This document shows positions 5,007 through 6,091 of a stretch of DNA of 6,091 nucleotides, piece after piece. The position numbers were made by a program, and so were the translations under genes. The stretch is from contig DASUFI010000319.1 of the NCBI GenBank assembly GCA_036274635.1, positions 1-6,091 on the forward strand, written 5' to 3'. This DNA is from DASUFI01 sp036274635 (GTDB taxonomy: Bacteria; Planctomycetota; B15-G4). Positions within the stretch are counted from its first letter, which is position 1. Every line of letters starts with the position of its first letter. The notes below the pieces were generated by a model. The model was not told the DNA's origin and made no database searches. It worked only from the letters and a program-made list of their open reading frames with translations.

Positions 5007-6091
5007 TCAGGCCCGCGTCGGCAAGGCTCGAGGCTCGAGCGGCCGCCTGCGCTTCACCGCCGCTACGCCCAGCGCCAGCACCCCCACCCCGCTCAGCACA
5101 AGCCCCCACTTCACGCTCGCCGGCTCGTAGCTGAACGTGACGACGCTCTTCCCCGCCGGCACCTGCACCGCGCGCATCCCGAAGAAGGCCGGCTCGATGG
5201 TCGCGTCGCGGCCATCCACGTCTGCGCGCCAGCCGGGGAAAACGGCGTCGGAGACGCACAGCCAGCCGGGCGCCGAGGCGCGCACGGCCCACTGCTGCCG
5301 CAGCACGGAGGTCTCCAGCGCGCGCGCCTCGCCGGCGAAGGGAGCATCGCCCGCGGGCGGCTGCACGTCGGTCTCGAGCAGCACGAGCGGCGGCGGGCCC
5401 TTCAGGTCCTGCCAGCGGCGCGCGAGCTCGGCGCCCAGGTTGCGCGCGACGTGCCGGCGCGCGACGGCCGGTACCAGCTCGCTGGCCGCGATCGCCTGCT
5501 CGAGGTAGGGCCGCACGTCCTGCGCCTCGCCGCAGACGAAGGCCGGCGCGTGCCAGGCGGTGACGCGCCACACGATGCAGTTCGGCACCTCGAAGGCCTT
5601 CTCCAGCCCGGCGCCGGCGGGCGGCGTCCAGTCGTTGGGCCCGAGGACGAAGCCCACGTCCAGCAGGCCGAAGAGCGGGTGCGCGACGTCCAGCGTCTCG
5701 AAAGCGCCGTAGCCGCGCTCGTCCGGCGCTCTCGGTCGCAGCAGCTCGCGCTCGAGGGCGACGCGCTCGACGCCCAGCGCGTCGTAGCCGCGCACGTCGC
5801 GCAGGTCGTAGACGCTGGCCGTCTCGGGCACCAGCGTGGCGGCGTCCACGCACCAGACGCGGAAGCGGCCGGGCTGCGCGGCGAGCCAGTCCGTCACACG
5901 GGTGGGCGGGTCGATCTCGCCCGGCGGCGAGCTCGGGTTGAAGCCGCGGCCGAAGGCATAGAGGTCCCCGCACACCACGAGCAGGGCCGCGACGCGCAGC
6001 GCCGTCGACGGGCGCGTGGAGCGGCGCGCCGCGGCGACCAGCGGCAGCAGCACCGCGCAGGCCCCCAGGATCAGCCAGCGCGGCTGCAGCG
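5007..6091 (-). CDS. YfhO-like membrane protein, C-terminal part (cut by the right edge)
   Basis: The frame is open from the TGA at 5007-5009 to the window edge, so the start lies outside; about 361 residues are visible, against roughly 700-900 in full-length YfhO-like proteins. The fragment opens with the end of the membrane domain: a hydrophobic run up to about residue 9 and another at 21-31, counting from a GTG at 6053 that is probably internal. A long non-cytoplasmic domain follows, with family-like features VYDLRDVRGYDALGVER (81-97), FGLLDVGFVLGP (128-139) and FPGWRADVDG (272-281), then a beta-rich stretch ending VTFSYEP (305-311). It closes with a final helix (about 315-333) and a basic tail (KRRRP). 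YfhO family members are polytopic proteins linked to glycosylation of lipoteichoic acid or other lipid-linked glycans in some Gram-positives; the role here is unknown. It is separated from fic by 219 bp with its own regulatory signals, so probably not in that operon. Confidence 0.8.
   Translation of the reverse strand, partial: LQPRWLILGACAVLLPLVAAARRSTRPSTALRVAALLVVCGDLYAFGRGFNPSSPPGEIDPPTRVTDWLAAQPGRFRVWCVDAATLVPETASVYDLRDVRGYDALGVERVALERELLRPRAPDERGYGAFETLDVAHPLFGLLDVGFVLGPNDWTPPAGAGLEKAFEVPNCIVWRVTAWHAPAFVCGEAQDVRPYLEQAIAASELVPAVARRHVARNLGAELARRWQDLKGPPPLVLLETDVQPPAGDAPFAGEARALETSVLRQQWAVRASAPGWLCVSDAVFPGWRADVDGRDATIEPAFFGMRAVQVPAGKSVVTFSYEPASVKWGLVLSGVGVLALGVAAVKRRRPLEPRALPTRA

Noticed and set aside
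4811..5134. 107-codon plus-strand open frame between fic and the YfhO-like gene
   Set aside because: Starts inside the operator repeats, runs antisense into the YfhO-like gene, has no ribosome binding site and turns into a Pro/Ala/Ser-rich shadow; an antitoxin for Fic was considered, but no such features are present.
4966..5973. 335-codon minus-strand frame overlapping the YfhO-like gene
   Set aside because: Arg/Ala/Gly-rich shadow in another frame; the 5007-6091 frame shows the membrane and beta-domain features.

Overview
The window is a GC-rich (roughly 70% by eye) chromosomal segment from a Gram-negative-type bacterium. A type II secretion minor pseudopilin, a DgkA-type lipid kinase, a polyprenyl-type glycosyltransferase and a YfhO-like membrane protein all fit a diderm envelope. 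The GC content, the very large Gly/Ser/Asp-rich GspK and a promoter that almost abuts a start codon suggest a Myxococcota/deltaproteobacterial or planctomycete-like organism. Nothing here fixes the phylum. No rRNA, tRNA, CRISPR array, transposase or integrase was seen.

Layout, left to right. (1) 30-1835, minus strand: a 601-residue GspK-like minor pseudopilin with three long acidic Gly/Ser/Asp linkers. (2) 1836-1966: a divergent promoter region with a 16-bp perfect palindrome. (3) 1967-2836, plus strand: a family 2 (DPM1/GtrB-like) membrane glycosyltransferase, probably read from a leaderless or nearly leaderless mRNA. (4) 2837-2917: a short convergent gap with only a weak hairpin. (5) 4787 down to 2918, minus strand: a tight three-gene unit of a Fic protein (AMP-transferase type, with inhibitory motif and C-terminal winged helix), a DgkA-type diacylglycerol/undecaprenol kinase, and a 124-residue four-helix membrane protein of unknown function. 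Both junctions are 4-bp GTGA overlaps. (6) 4788-5006: the control region of that unit, with three copies of a C(G/A)CTATTA element arranged as overlapping inverted repeats around a candidate promoter. (7) 5007 to the right edge, minus strand: the C-terminal part of a YfhO-like membrane protein.

How the genes may work together. The glycosyltransferase, the YfhO-like protein and the lipid kinase are all of types that act on membrane lipids or lipid-linked sugars, but they lie in separate transcription units. The tightest functional link is fic-dgkA-(4-TM protein). Overlapping stop and start codons imply translational coupling, and the Fic protein carries its own DNA-binding-type domain next to an operator-like repeat cluster. 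This suggests, as inference only, a self-regulated unit joining protein AMPylation to membrane lipid phosphorylation. It is the best candidate here for something not yet described.
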